Positions 1 to 8,500 of a stretch of DNA of 64,000 bases are shown here, piece after piece; position 1 is the first letter of the stretch, and every line of letters starts with the position of its first letter. A model generated the notes under the pieces. The model was not told the DNA's origin and ran no database searches. It saw only the letters and a list, made by a program, of their open reading frames with translations. Source of the stretch: Moritella sp. (lineage in GTDB: Bacteria > Pseudomonadota > Gammaproteobacteria > Enterobacterales > Moritellaceae); assembly GCF_013215705.1 (NCBI RefSeq), contig NZ_JABSQR010000001.1, forward strand, positions 1 to 64,000, read 5' to 3'. The position numbers and the translations under genes were made by a program.

Positions 1-107
1 TATGTTGCTCTTTAACCTTCTTTGGTAATTATGAAAACTTATTTAAGTTAACATTGCAACTATTCTGACACTGGGGGAATCACGTCGACAAGGATAAATA
101 CATATAT

Positions 108-1244
108 TTGGGGAATATTAAACCGATTGAATATGATAATTTTATTGTTGTTAAGGATGATGACATATCTGAAGATTTGAACAAAATAATAATACAGCGC
201 ATCTCAGCATTAACAAACTATTATGGAAGAGTAACAGGAAAATTGCTGACGAATAAATACGTTATCTTCATTAACCAATTTAAGTTATCGTCTTCTGGAG
301 ATTACGCTGGAGGATTGCTTGGTAATCAAGTTCAACTAACGTTAAGTAAGGGAAGTGGTGATTTTACTGATCCGCACTTTTTAAGTTTGAATTATCTTGT
401 TGCACATGAACTTTTCCACTTATGGAATGCATCTTTATTTACCCACAAAGGTTCATCATGGTTGCATGAAGGTTCTGCGGACTATATGGCATATACAGCG
501 TTATTAGATTTAGGGATGATAAGTAAAGAGGTTTATGATAAAGAAGTCGAAGAATCATTGAACATCTGCGCATCGCGTTTGGGGAAATATTCAATTGAAC
601 AAGCAGATGAAAATAATGATAATGACATGATCTATAATTGCGGCTCATTTATTCATTATTCAGTTGATAAATTTTATGGTGACAAAAGTGCTATGAAGAT
701 ATGGGAAACTCTCTTTAGTAACAGAGAGAAGTTTGGATATTATAATAGTAAGGACTGGTTTAAAGCACTGAACATGCGTTTTAGCGACAAGCAATATAAT
801 GACACGTTATTTTCGTTAGTAAATAATTTAGTCAAAACCGACCTAATCATAGAGCAATTTAAGACTCTTGGCTGGCACATTAAAGAAACTTTAGTCACAA
901 CTAAAAATCATAACTTCCAGTTAGCCTCCGATATGTTTAAGCATCTGATGATTGTTGATTGTGGTGGTTTTGATTTTAATTTGCCAGAGGATGTTTTTTT
1001 TATCAATGACCTAAAATGCAAACAATTTAAAGCTGGGCTAGTCGTTAGCATTGACGGATATGATCATTTCGATGAAAATTCAGCTGATATGTACAATGAA
1101 GTTAGAGGTAAGTGTTTAACCTCTAAGCCAATAATGATCAAGATGTCGGATGGTCAAGAATTAGAATTTATTTGTTCTGATGCGCCTCGTAAATTACTAC
1201 CCTATCTAGCGCTTATTCATGATCAACCAAACGATGTTCGATGA
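108..1244 (+). CDS. Zinc metallopeptidase, M61/M1-like catalytic domain (5' end uncertain)
   Basis: This is a probable zinc-dependent peptidase of the gluzincin type. HELFHLWN (about residues 100-107) supplies the HExxH zinc site, and the WLHEGSADY segment (about 118-126) supplies the third ligand, Glu121, in the EGxxxY context typical of the M61 and M1 families. The only start is a TTG at 108. The frame is open back to a stop at 66-68, there is no ATG, and no convincing ribosome binding site is seen. No signal peptide is present, although M61-like proteins of marine bacteria are often exported and longer at the N-terminus. The gene may therefore be 5'-truncated or frameshifted. Substrate unknown. 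The fold call is firm, the intactness is not. Confidence 0.7.
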   Translation: MGNIKPIEYDNFIVVKDDDISEDLNKIIIQRISALTNYYGRVTGKLLTNKYVIFINQFKLSSSGDYAGGLLGNQVQLTLSKGSGDFTDPHFLSLNYLVAHELFHLWNASLFTHKGSSWLHEGSADYMAYTALLDLGMISKEVYDKEVEESLNICASRLGKYSIEQADENNDNDMIYNCGSFIHYSVDKFYGDKSAMKIWETLFSNREKFGYYNSKDWFKALNMRFSDKQYNDTLFSLVNNLVKTDLIIEQFKTLGWHIKETLVTTKNHNFQLASDMFKHLMIVDCGGFDFNLPEDVFFINDLKCKQFKAGLVVSIDGYDHFDENSADMYNEVRGKCLTSKPIMIKMSDGQELEFICSDAPRKLLPYLALIHDQPNDVR

Positions 1245-1554
1245 TTATTATGTTTATTTATGTAAAATGCTTCAATCTACAGCGAGGGAGCATTGTTCTC
1301 TAACCAGGTTAAAGGGTGTTGCCATAAATGACTTGCCTTGCGACTAAAAAACTTCATGTGGCCGATTTTATGTTACAACGAGAGGGGAAACAGAAGAATG
1401 TTAGGTTTTTCAATCAATGCAATAAGTCTACGTATATACAGAATTCTGGTGTAATTCGTTAAGAGTAACTGGCTATTTAACTATTAATCGCGATACAATG
1501 CGATCTTTGCAAATATTATTTGGCGTACTGCCGAAATGTTTAAAGGGTTCCAAA
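1245..1554. other. Intergenic stretch, no recognised gene
   Basis: About 310 bases lie between the peptidase and the LysE-type exporter. I see no coding signal or strong hairpin. An in-frame ATG at 1498 could lengthen the next protein by 19 residues but lacks a ribosome binding site, so I leave it as non-coding. The stretch presumably holds the exporter promoter. Confidence 0.4.
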
Positions 1555-2184
1555 ATGACGATTAATACTTTGATGGCCTTCGCTGGTATCGTTTTTTTAT
1601 TGGCAATAATTCCAGGTCCCAATGCACTGCTCATTTTGTATACCTCATTGGCCCAGGGAAAGCGATTTGCGTTCGTTAATATAGTCGGTGTTGGTTTTGG
1701 TTTTCTGATCCATGCTTTTGTATCTGCACAAGGGTTAAGCCTGTTACTGTCTCAGTCTGCTGTGGCTTTTAATATTTTTAAATGGCTCGGGGTAGGTTAT
1801 TTACTGTGGCTGGGCGTGAGTAATATCAAAAATGGCCTAAAGCTGTCTCAGCTAACATTGGAACCGACTAAACCCAGCATTAACCCATCTTTGCTCAGTA
1901 GCTTTACGAAAGGGTTATTAACAAATTTACTCAATCCCAAGATTGTGTTGTTCTATCTGTCTATCTTCCCTCAATTTATTTCACCCCAGCATATTTTAGA
2001 ACAAAGCATGATGTTAGGGCTTGTTCAGGCGTTGGTTGTGGCTAGCTGGTTTTTTGTGGTCATTCTGTTTGCGACGAAGCTTAAAGCGTTGCTGACAACA
2101 CCTCGAATAGCTAAATGGTTAAATTATGTCAGCGGTGGACTCTTTGTCAGCTTTGGTGTGAGTTTAGCCAGTACTCGGTTGTAA
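1555..2184 (+). CDS. LysE/RhtB-family amino-acid exporter
   Basis: This 209-residue inner-membrane protein matches the LysE/RhtB family: a hydrophobic N-terminal helix, then the family signature IIPGPNALLILYTSLAQG, a Gly-rich second helix, and the mid-protein segment FTKGLLTNLLNPKIVLFYLS that marks these exporters. Members export amino acids or derivatives (homoserine, threonine, lysine, leucine). The substrate cannot be told from sequence. The start at 1555 was preferred to the upstream ATG at 1498 because AAAGGG lies seven bases before it and the protein then begins as the family usually does. It is transcribed alone and converges with the SUKH gene, with only six bases between the stops. 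Confidence 0.88.
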   Translation: MTINTLMAFAGIVFLLAIIPGPNALLILYTSLAQGKRFAFVNIVGVGFGFLIHAFVSAQGLSLLLSQSAVAFNIFKWLGVGYLLWLGVSNIKNGLKLSQLTLEPTKPSINPSLLSSFTKGLLTNLLNPKIVLFYLSIFPQFISPQHILEQSMMLGLVQALVVASWFFVVILFATKLKALLTTPRIAKWLNYVSGGLFVSFGVSLASTRL

Positions 2185-2190
2185 TGTGTT

Positions 2191-2640
2191 TTAAAGCTCG
2201 TTGAACTGGTCTAGCCATTGAGTGAAAGAGCTTGATACTTGCGTAACGGTACAAGCTCCATAGTTAAAAAACCAGACTGGCGCATCTGTTTGCTGACTTG
2301 CACAATCGCTAAGTTTGAAACAGAACATGTTACCCTTACAATCCGATGCAAACAAAATATGCCCCTTTGGCATGCCACTCATTTCATATAGTTGTGATAG
2401 TGAAGCGACATCTTCCAGGCTTAAGAAATCTTGTACTTCAGAAATATCGGAATTCAAATCGCAAATTTTAGTTAATACATTTGGCGTGTGAACTAAGCCA
2501 TATGTAGATATTAAATATTTATATGAGTCAGGTAAAATACCCTGTAATTTTGATTCAAGCTCTGTAATATCCTGAGTATTGATTGGTACCATGGCGTTTT
2601 TACTGCCCCAGTTTTTTACAAATGTATCAATGCTGTTCAT
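2191..2640 (-). CDS. SMI1/KNR4 (SUKH) family protein, copy 1
   Basis: This 149-residue soluble protein looks like a SUKH-superfamily member. It has an N-terminal segment with ITELESKLQGILPDSYKYL, the typical 'lP.sYk.ll...g' opening, a central helix-rich part, and a GHILFASDCKGNMFCF strand pair matching the family 'ia.d.~Gd.~~~d' region. SUKH proteins often act as immunity proteins for contact-dependent or polymorphic toxins, but many are orphan. No toxin gene is adjacent here. GGAG lies eight bases before the ATG. A second copy at 7821-8270 is 135/149 identical. The call is by motif recognition, and the immunity role is inference. Confidence 0.72.
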   Translation of the reverse strand: MNSIDTFVKNWGSKNAMVPINTQDITELESKLQGILPDSYKYLISTYGLVHTPNVLTKICDLNSDISEVQDFLSLEDVASLSQLYEMSGMPKGHILFASDCKGNMFCFKLSDCASQQTDAPVWFFNYGACTVTQVSSSFTQWLDQFNEL

Positions 2641-2755
2641 TTTAAATACTCCAAGACCGTTAACGGTACATTACCGTGATTCACGATGAAAATTGTCTTA
2701 ATTTAATAATGAAAGCAAGATACAGATGATGAGTAAATCATTCAATTTATTATTA
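2196..2755. repeat. Duplicated block, copy 1 (partner at about 7826-8384)
   Basis: The SUKH coding region and about 110 bases upstream of its start are repeated at about 7826-8384 in the same orientation. The upstream non-coding parts still align (the CCAAGA-C-G-TAACGGT and TGTCTTAATTT stretches), which shows a segmental duplication rather than two independently acquired genes. Similarity fades near 2755 and 8384. The edges are by eye. Confidence 0.75.
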
Positions 2756-3382
2756 CTTTTTTAATTTTGATCTAAGAAAATTAGACATGAAATAGCGTTT
2801 TTCGCTGCTTAACCCCCAGCCTAAGTTAAGTCTTTTATTCCCTTCTAATGACAAATGTCTATTTTTATGTAAATTGACTTCTTTCACTTGGTCTATATTT
2901 TTCCAGTCAAATCTTCGGTACCAGCCAAATGAACCTATACCTATAAAGATAAGCGCCTTGCCATTCTCATTACGGACACATGTTCGACCAAATATATTCA
3001 TTAATGTAAGAGTCATTAAGACAATACTTCCTAGTAGGAAAGGCAAGCCAAACAAAGATAGACTTGGATCGAATTCACCATTGATTAGCTGAGAACCGTA
3101 TATCCCAGAAAGAGATCCTCCAGCCCAAACGAGTGTGAAGGGGACGAGGAAAATCGCAGTTATACTTCTATTTGAGGCCTCCATTGACCAGTTATAGCCG
3201 TTATCTTCCACTTTGATGCCACTTACTGGTTGGGTAATATCAAAATTGTTGTTGGGCTGTTTTTCTAGTATAGACGATAGGATTAAGAGGTTTTGGCAGC
3301 TCGAACAGTAGGCGGTATCTTTAGCTACATTGATGTCTTCGGTTTCAATTTTTATTTTACATTGGGTGCAAATAACGTCCAT
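2753..3382 (-). CDS. Hypothetical zinc-ribbon membrane protein
   Basis: I do not recognise this 209-residue protein. It opens with CTQC (residues 5-8) and CSSC (26-29), a four-cysteine zinc ribbon of the kind found at the N-terminus of many small membrane or DUF proteins. Two hydrophobic segments follow (about 75-95 and 108-130). The C-terminal 80 residues are soluble and basic, with a tryptophan pair that could form a PH-like membrane-associated domain. It is transcribed alone, and its stop lies at the edge of the duplicated SUKH block. No function is proposed. Confidence 0.6.
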   Translation of the reverse strand: MDVICTQCKIKIETEDINVAKDTAYCSSCQNLLILSSILEKQPNNNFDITQPVSGIKVEDNGYNWSMEASNRSITAIFLVPFTLVWAGGSLSGIYGSQLINGEFDPSLSLFGLPFLLGSIVLMTLTLMNIFGRTCVRNENGKALIFIGIGSFGWYRRFDWKNIDQVKEVNLHKNRHLSLEGNKRLNLGWGLSSEKRYFMSNFLRSKLKK

Positions 3383-3616
3383 TTTAGATTCTTACTCCTG
3401 CCAATTGAATGACATTCATTAAAGGCATTCTTCCTTGTGTTCGTCGTAAGTGGATGTACGAAGATCTTTACAGGTTTGGCCGATAAGAAAGTCTCATAGA
3501 TAGGCACATAGTACCGATAAAGCTTGGAGTGTTAAAGGGAAGTGAGGTATGAAATTACTCTTTAATAACAAGGTATTAAAAAGTAATTAGTCTGAATCTA
3601 GAATGTTATCTACCCA

Positions 3617-4108
3617 TTAGCAACCAGTTGAATCTACAAATATTTCTGGGGGAATACTGCTACTGCATGCTTCTTTATATTGAACATAACAAACGGATTC
3701 ATCATAGCCGACCTTAATAAACCAGCAATCTGGATCTGATCTGTCTTCGCTAAAAACTTGAATATCTTCAGCGTCGAGGGATATTAATTCAACAATTCCA
3801 AGACCAACACCTTGTTCGCCTTTGCTTTCAGGGTATTTATACCATGAATCAACCGGTCCTAAATTAGTTTGGATAGCCCTTAGCGAATCTGGTCCTGTAT
3901 CTGGCGTGTTCTGTATTATACCTTTCATATGTACTGAAGAAGAAACACTTCTCATACTTCCCGCAATTGACTCTAAAACACTGATACACGCATCTCTTGA
4001 AATATCAATAAATTTAGGGATTGCCGTAGCGGCCAGTATACCCAAAATTATAATCACGATAACGAGTTCTATTAGCGTAAAACCCGTGTTGATATTTCTA
4101 TTTGACAT
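3617..4108 (-). CDS. Type IV pilin-like protein, MSHA type (orphan)
   Basis: This 163-residue protein is a class III-signal pilin. The leader MSNRNINTG is followed by FTLIELVIVIIILGILAATA, where prepilin peptidase would cut after Gly9, methylate Phe1 and leave Glu5 for assembly. AIPKFIDI after the helix is the MSHA-subfamily pattern. The C-terminal part has four cysteines, including a Cys at the last residue, consistent with a disulfide-closed D-region. No secretin, ATPase or prepilin peptidase gene is nearby, so it would have to use machinery encoded elsewhere. The role (minor pilin, adhesin or pseudopilin) is not decidable from sequence. Confidence 0.85.
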   Translation of the reverse strand: MSNRNINTGFTLIELVIVIIILGILAATAIPKFIDISRDACISVLESIAGSMRSVSSSVHMKGIIQNTPDTGPDSLRAIQTNLGPVDSWYKYPESKGEQGVGLGIVELISLDAEDIQVFSEDRSDPDCWFIKVGYDESVCYVQYKEACSSSIPPEIFVDSTGC

Positions 4109-4362
4109 GTAGACGACTCATTTTTAAGTGATTATTGCTAGTTGTGTATTACGCGTAATCTTGCCTAATACTTTTTTGTTGGTGTAACAATAATGAAAAT
4201 TACACTTCCTTACAAATTTTTATGGTATTTAAAATACAATATTTGTACTTATTTTATTTTGTGTAAACAGAATTACATGATTTTGTAGTAAACGCCGTCG
4301 CGGCATTAACTCGAACGGCAGGTCAGCCATAGATAATTTCGTATTGATGATTAGGTGCATTA

Positions 4363-4587
4363 TCAAATTACATTCTTATAAACAATGAATACTATATAAA
4401 TCATCACTTGCTCGAAACTACCTGAAATACCCGGTAAGATCATGGCACAGATCGCAATTGAGCCAGCAAGTAATATGTTGATCGAGGTAGGCTCCAGATT
4501 AAGCGGTAGCAGTACGATAATACTATAAGCAAAAGCAATACCAGCAAGCACGACCACAGTGGAATCGGGTGACTGTGCAGCATCCAT
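4363..4587 (-). pseudogene. Relic of a DUF368 membrane transporter gene
   Basis: The 74-residue open frame contains about 50 residues (4414-4563) typical of DUF368 proteins (the PopT/UptA-type undecaprenyl-phosphate translocase family). The diagnostic segment is AGSIAICAMILPGISGSF, preceded by a hydrophobic helix with AGIAFAYSI. Full members have about 280-310 residues, so both the N-terminal two thirds and everything after the GSF signature are missing. Directly after GSF the sequence changes to unrelated codons, and seven bases on begins the 30-bp repeat shared with 8388-8417. No usable ribosome binding site is seen. This is a decayed fragment. Confidence 0.75.
4377..4406 (+). repeat. 30-bp direct repeat, left copy
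   Basis: This 30-base stretch recurs at 8388-8417 in the same orientation with one mismatch (the 24 bases 4383-4406 are identical to 8394-8417). The left copy lies where the DUF368 relic loses its homology. The right copy lies just beyond the second SUKH block. The two copies bracket about 4.0 kb holding two hydrolases, NnrU and SUKH copy 2. Confidence 0.75.
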
Positions 4588-4789
4588 GCATTAGCTAATC
4601 ATCCGTTATAAAGTCAGTCTCGCTACCAACTCGCCCTGTGACTTCTGCCGACTATGCCTGTGACAAATGTAACAAAATCAATAATTAAAGCTTCTTTAAT
4701 CTGGCGTAGCTTTACATCGATTATTGCAAAGTGTATAAATATAAATAGAGCTATTACTCTATTTGTATTTACTATAAAAGGAACTACAA

Positions 4790-5746
4790 GTGAATAAAAT
4801 CACAAAAACACTCTTAATCTTAGCGGTTGTCTCTGCATGTGCATTGGCTGGCGTCATGTTATATGCCACTCAAATCGGAAACGGTAATCTTCCAGCAGCA
4901 GACCCTAAAGGTTATACAATCATTGAAGCGAATGGTCTTAGTTTTGCGGTTGATATACGTGGAGACAAAACGGGGACACCGGTTATATTGCTCCACGGAT
5001 TCCCAGAGTCAGCAGTGATGTGGGACAAATTCATGGACGAGCTCACTGCACAGGGCTATTACGCTATTGCACCAAATCAGCGTGGTTACAGCGCCGGTGC
5101 TCGACCTGATGACGTTGAACAATATCAATTGAAATACCTGACTTCAGATGTCATTGCGATTGCCGATCAGCTCGAATTAAAACAATTTCATTTAATTGGT
5201 CATGACTGGGGCGCAGCGGTAGGTTGGCAGGTTGCGGCAGAAAACCCTGATCGTGTGATCAGCTATGCGGCTATTTCTGTTCCACATATTGATGCTTTCG
5301 GTAAAGCGTATCGTGAAGATACAGCACAATATGAATCGAGTGCTTACATCCGTTTCTTTCAGAAACCGATCTTACCTGAATTCATGATGGCGAAAAATGA
5401 TTATGAGCGTTTAAGATCTATTTGGTCACAGCATGACGCAGCTGAAATTGAACACTACGTTGGTATTCTTGGTCAGGAGAAAGCCCTGACAAGTGCCATC
5501 AACTGGTATCGAGCCAACTTTGCTGTATTCACAAATGGTTTAGATGTTGGCAAAGTGAACGTGCCAGTTACGTTTATTTGGGGAAATCAAGATCATGCGC
5601 TTAAGCGTTCTGGCGTAGATGACACTAAAAATTATGTCGAAGCTGACTATAAATTTATCGAAATGGATGCCGGCCACTGGATTATCCAGGAAAAATATCA
5701 AGAACTGACAGGCCACTTGTTAGATCATTTAGCTAAGTATAGATAG
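4790..5746 (+). CDS. Alpha/beta hydrolase, epoxide hydrolase/haloalkane dehalogenase-like
   Basis: This 318-residue protein has an N-terminal hydrophobic helix (about 6-26), probably a signal anchor or signal peptide, followed by an alpha/beta-hydrolase domain. HGFP (69-72) gives the oxyanion-hole motif, and GHDWG (137-141) puts Asp139 in the nucleophile elbow, as in epoxide hydrolases and haloalkane dehalogenases. WGNQDH gives Asp268, and AGHW gives His296. The start is a GTG with AAAAGGAACTACAA before it. The next gene, 79 bases downstream, is another HxWG-type hydrolase, so the pair may be co-transcribed. The natural substrate is unknown. Confidence 0.85.
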   Translation: MNKITKTLLILAVVSACALAGVMLYATQIGNGNLPAADPKGYTIIEANGLSFAVDIRGDKTGTPVILLHGFPESAVMWDKFMDELTAQGYYAIAPNQRGYSAGARPDDVEQYQLKYLTSDVIAIADQLELKQFHLIGHDWGAAVGWQVAAENPDRVISYAAISVPHIDAFGKAYREDTAQYESSAYIRFFQKPILPEFMMAKNDYERLRSIWSQHDAAEIEHYVGILGQEKALTSAINWYRANFAVFTNGLDVGKVNVPVTFIWGNQDHALKRSGVDDTKNYVEADYKFIEMDAGHWIIQEKYQELTGHLLDHLAKYR

Positions 5747-5825
5747 GTTTCAATTTAATTAGCTTATACAAAGATAAACACCTGCTTGGTCTTTTTAAAC
5801 CAGATTTGAAAATAAAAGGATATAT

Positions 5826-6740
5826 ATGAAAAAAATTATAATTAGATTATTGTTGATTGTACTCGTTGTACTTTCTCCCATTCTCTACCTCATTTACACA
5901 TTTGCCTTTACAGGTCCTATATCTGATGCGGAATTTCAGAAAAATCTTCCCAATATAGTAAAAAACCTTGAAGTCAAATTTGATGGTGACGGTGAAGAGA
6001 CCTTAGTGTTTATCCATGGCTACCCTGACAGTTTGGAGCTTTGGGACAAGCAGGTTGAATATTTTAAAGATGATTATTCGATTGCTAGATTCACGTTACC
6101 TGGGTTTGAGTTAGAAGATAATGGAGAAAGACCTCATTACAATATAAAACAGATCCGAATGATAATGAACGCCTTTATTAAAGGTTTAAATAAGGAACAT
6201 GTCACCGTTCTGGCTCACGACTGGGGCGCTGTCTATGCTTCTCAGTATCTTAAGAAAAATGACTTAGTAGATAGACTGGTGCTATTTGACATCGGTAGTT
6301 TTGGCGATGAGAAACGACCAACCATCAATGTTAAATATACCTTTGCACTTGCCGTTGCTTGGACTTTACCTGAATTTTTAGGCGATAAGTTAGCACTATA
6401 TACTGCGGACAAAATTTTAAAAATTGAAGATGTGGACCCTAATAAAACAATCGCCGATTTGCGTTCAGATCCCCGAATGACTTATCCATACTGGCATTTG
6501 TGGAACTCTGTATTGACGAAAAACACAACAAAAGCGACAGAGATAAAAGATTATGGCACGCCTTTCCTTTTCATGTACGGGAAGGACAAAAAGGTCTGGT
6601 TCCATGCTAAAAGCTGGGAAAAAGAGCTACAAGAACAGAATAAGGGGCAAGTTGAAGTTGTACCTGGAGGTCATTGGTTTATGCAGTCTTCGCCTGATCT
6701 AGTTAATAAAAAGATCTATAATTGGTTGAGCTCTCACTAA
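5826..6740 (+). CDS. Alpha/beta hydrolase with N-terminal membrane anchor
   Basis: This 304-residue paralogue-like neighbour of the preceding hydrolase starts with a strong hydrophobic helix (about 5-28). It then shows HGYP (64-67) and AHDWG (130-134), with Asp132 as predicted nucleophile, a YGKDKKVWF acid-residue region and GGHWF for the catalytic His near the C-terminus. The same Asp-type triad as its neighbour suggests hydrolysis of an ester, epoxide or halide. AAAAGGATATAT precedes the ATG. The proteins share architecture but are divergent in sequence, so they are not a recent duplication. Substrate unknown. Confidence 0.83.
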   Translation: MKKIIIRLLLIVLVVLSPILYLIYTFAFTGPISDAEFQKNLPNIVKNLEVKFDGDGEETLVFIHGYPDSLELWDKQVEYFKDDYSIARFTLPGFELEDNGERPHYNIKQIRMIMNAFIKGLNKEHVTVLAHDWGAVYASQYLKKNDLVDRLVLFDIGSFGDEKRPTINVKYTFALAVAWTLPEFLGDKLALYTADKILKIEDVDPNKTIADLRSDPRMTYPYWHLWNSVLTKNTTKATEIKDYGTPFLFMYGKDKKVWFHAKSWEKELQEQNKGQVEVVPGGHWFMQSSPDLVNKKIYNWLSSH

Positions 6741-6975
6741 AAAACAAATTGCTGGCCACTTGCTTACTCATTTATCGATGATCTTGCAGTGGCACAGTGA
6801 ATTAACTCAATTCGTTTATGGCTAATAAGGTAAAATTTTAACTGCCGCATCTTCTCCAGTTTCCCCCAATTGCCTCATTGATAATGCGTTTAGGTAACGC
6901 CAGAGAAACACTAGAGTGGGGGGCAGTTAGGATGGTACTAGCTACTATAACCAGATGATTTTTAATGTGAACAGC

Positions 6976-7545
6976 TTAAATCGACAACGGCATGCCGATC
7001 AATAATGGATGTAGATAAAATATAAATACGCCGGTTAAAATAACGCCAATAATGATAGCAATAATGTCGTTTATTCCGTTCGATTTAAGTCCTGGAATGA
7101 CGCGTGGCGTTCTCTTTTTCATCGAGATCCTAGCAACACCAGCCCAGATTATAAACGCCCCGAAAAGTATGACATCGGCCAGCATGCCATTTACTAGCAG
7201 ATGGCTGAATGCCCATAGTTTTACCGCGATTAGCTGGGGATGCTTGGTTACTTGTTTTATTTTTCCCGGGAGGTAAGGAGCGACAAAAAGTACCATAGCT
7301 GGCAGCATCAACAAGTAAGTCAGATGCTTTAACCAGTAAGGTGGTACATACACAAGTACAGGCTCGAGTCGAAGTGCAGCATAGCCTTTGGCAATAAGTA
7401 CGATACCTACAACGGATATGAGTGAATAGATAATTTTCCATCCGTTCTCGCTTTTCGCGGCCATTCTGTTTCTGAAATCTTCAGCAATGATTGATATTGA
7501 ATGAATTCCGAGAAATAGGAATAAGCCTGTGATTAAACTCAACAT
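6976..7545 (-). CDS. NnrU family membrane protein
   Basis: This 189-residue integral membrane protein has about five to six hydrophobic helices. The central segment HPQLIAVKLWAFSHLLVNG followed by DVILFGAF is the hallmark of the NnrU/isoprenylcysteine-methyltransferase-like family (HP.l.g..lWa..Hll.ng). NnrU was first linked to nitric-oxide and nitrite metabolism in alpha-proteobacteria, while relatives are methyltransferases. The role here is not established. AAGGA lies upstream of the ATG. It is encoded alone on the minus strand, convergent with the two hydrolases and without denitrification genes nearby. Confidence 0.8.
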   Translation of the reverse strand: MLSLITGLFLFLGIHSISIIAEDFRNRMAAKSENGWKIIYSLISVVGIVLIAKGYAALRLEPVLVYVPPYWLKHLTYLLMLPAMVLFVAPYLPGKIKQVTKHPQLIAVKLWAFSHLLVNGMLADVILFGAFIIWAGVARISMKKRTPRVIPGLKSNGINDIIAIIIGVILTGVFIFYLHPLLIGMPLSI

Positions 7546-7820
7546 AAAATATTTCCTTCTAAGTCTGCAAATTAAAACTCACGATAACCTTGTTCAACGT
7601 TATGAATGTTGTGTAAAATCAAATTGCGCGCAATTAAAAGTAGGATAAGATCACAACAACGTGTTTTTTAAGGAAATAAACGATTAAACATTTTTTGTAG
7701 ATAACCTTAATGGTCATATTGAAGCAACCAAGCCGTCGCACTTTCTGAGGCAGTCGTTCCTATCCTACATATGAGGGAAGGTAAACTCTGTTTGCGAACC
7801 AAAACATATCCGATTCACAG

Positions 7821-8270
7821 TTAAAGTTCATTGAACTGGTCTAGCCATTGAGTGAAAGAATCTGATACTTGCGTCACGGTACAAGCACCATGGTCATAAA
7901 ACCAGACGGGTGCATCTGTTTGCTGGCTTATACAATTGCTCAGTTTGAAACAAAACATGTTGCCCTTACAATCAGATGCAAACAAAATATGCCCCTTTGG
8001 CATACCGCTCATTTCATATAACTGAGACAGTGAAGAGATATCTTCTAGGCTTAGGAAATCTTGCACTTCAGAAATATCGGAATTCAAATCACAAATCTTA
8101 GTTAACACGTTTGGCGTGTGGACCAAGCCATAGGTAGATATTAAATATTTATATGACTCAGGTAAAAAACCATTTAACTTTGATTCAAGCTCTGCAATAT
8201 CATCATCATTTATTGGTACCATGGCGTTTTTACTGCCCCAGTTTTTTACAAATGTATCAATGCTATTCAT
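7821..8270 (-). CDS. SMI1/KNR4 (SUKH) family protein, copy 2
   Basis: This is the second copy of the SUKH protein at 2191-2640. Fourteen of 149 residues differ, mainly in the N-terminal loop after VPIN and near the C-terminal WF..GAC segment, while the rest, including the central 60 residues, is nearly invariant. Both copies keep an intact frame, start and ribosome binding site, which suggests that both are under selection. Clustered differences in surface loops would fit diversification of an immunity protein, but no toxin partner is visible. The family assignment is by motif and the role is inferred. Confidence 0.72.
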   Translation of the reverse strand: MNSIDTFVKNWGSKNAMVPINDDDIAELESKLNGFLPESYKYLISTYGLVHTPNVLTKICDLNSDISEVQDFLSLEDISSLSQLYEMSGMPKGHILFASDCKGNMFCFKLSNCISQQTDAPVWFYDHGACTVTQVSDSFTQWLDQFNEL

Positions 8271-8384
8271 TTAAAAACACTCCAAGATCGCTAACGGTTT
8301 ATTACCGCGATTGACGATAAAAACTGTCTTAATTTTATAATGAAAACAAGATACACAGGATAACCATACGATTCAATTAATTAT
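7826..8384. repeat. Duplicated block, copy 2 (partner at about 2196-2755)
   Basis: This is the second copy of the SUKH segment including about 110 bases of upstream sequence, in the same orientation as copy 1. The block ends within a few bases of the 30-bp direct repeat at 8388-8417. Confidence 0.75.
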
Positions 8385-8387
8385 TGA

Positions 8388-8417
8388 TATAACCAATGAA
8401 TACTATATAAATCATCA
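8388..8417 (+). repeat. 30-bp direct repeat, right copy
   Basis: This is the partner of 4377-4406, with one mismatch. It lies between the second SUKH block and the Rid-family gene. It has no coding sense here and no recognisable transposase next to it. Confidence 0.75.
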
Positions 8418-8500
8418 ATTGGACGATATGTTTGGATTTTGGCAAAGTAGCGTTATCGGGTCTGCAAGGCCAACACGAATAAAACTCAAGGAAGAACATC

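Noticed and set aside
4300-4335. GCCGTCGCGGC-containing sequence as possible integron attC site
   Set aside because: No proper core site (GTTRRRY) pair or integrase gene could be seen.
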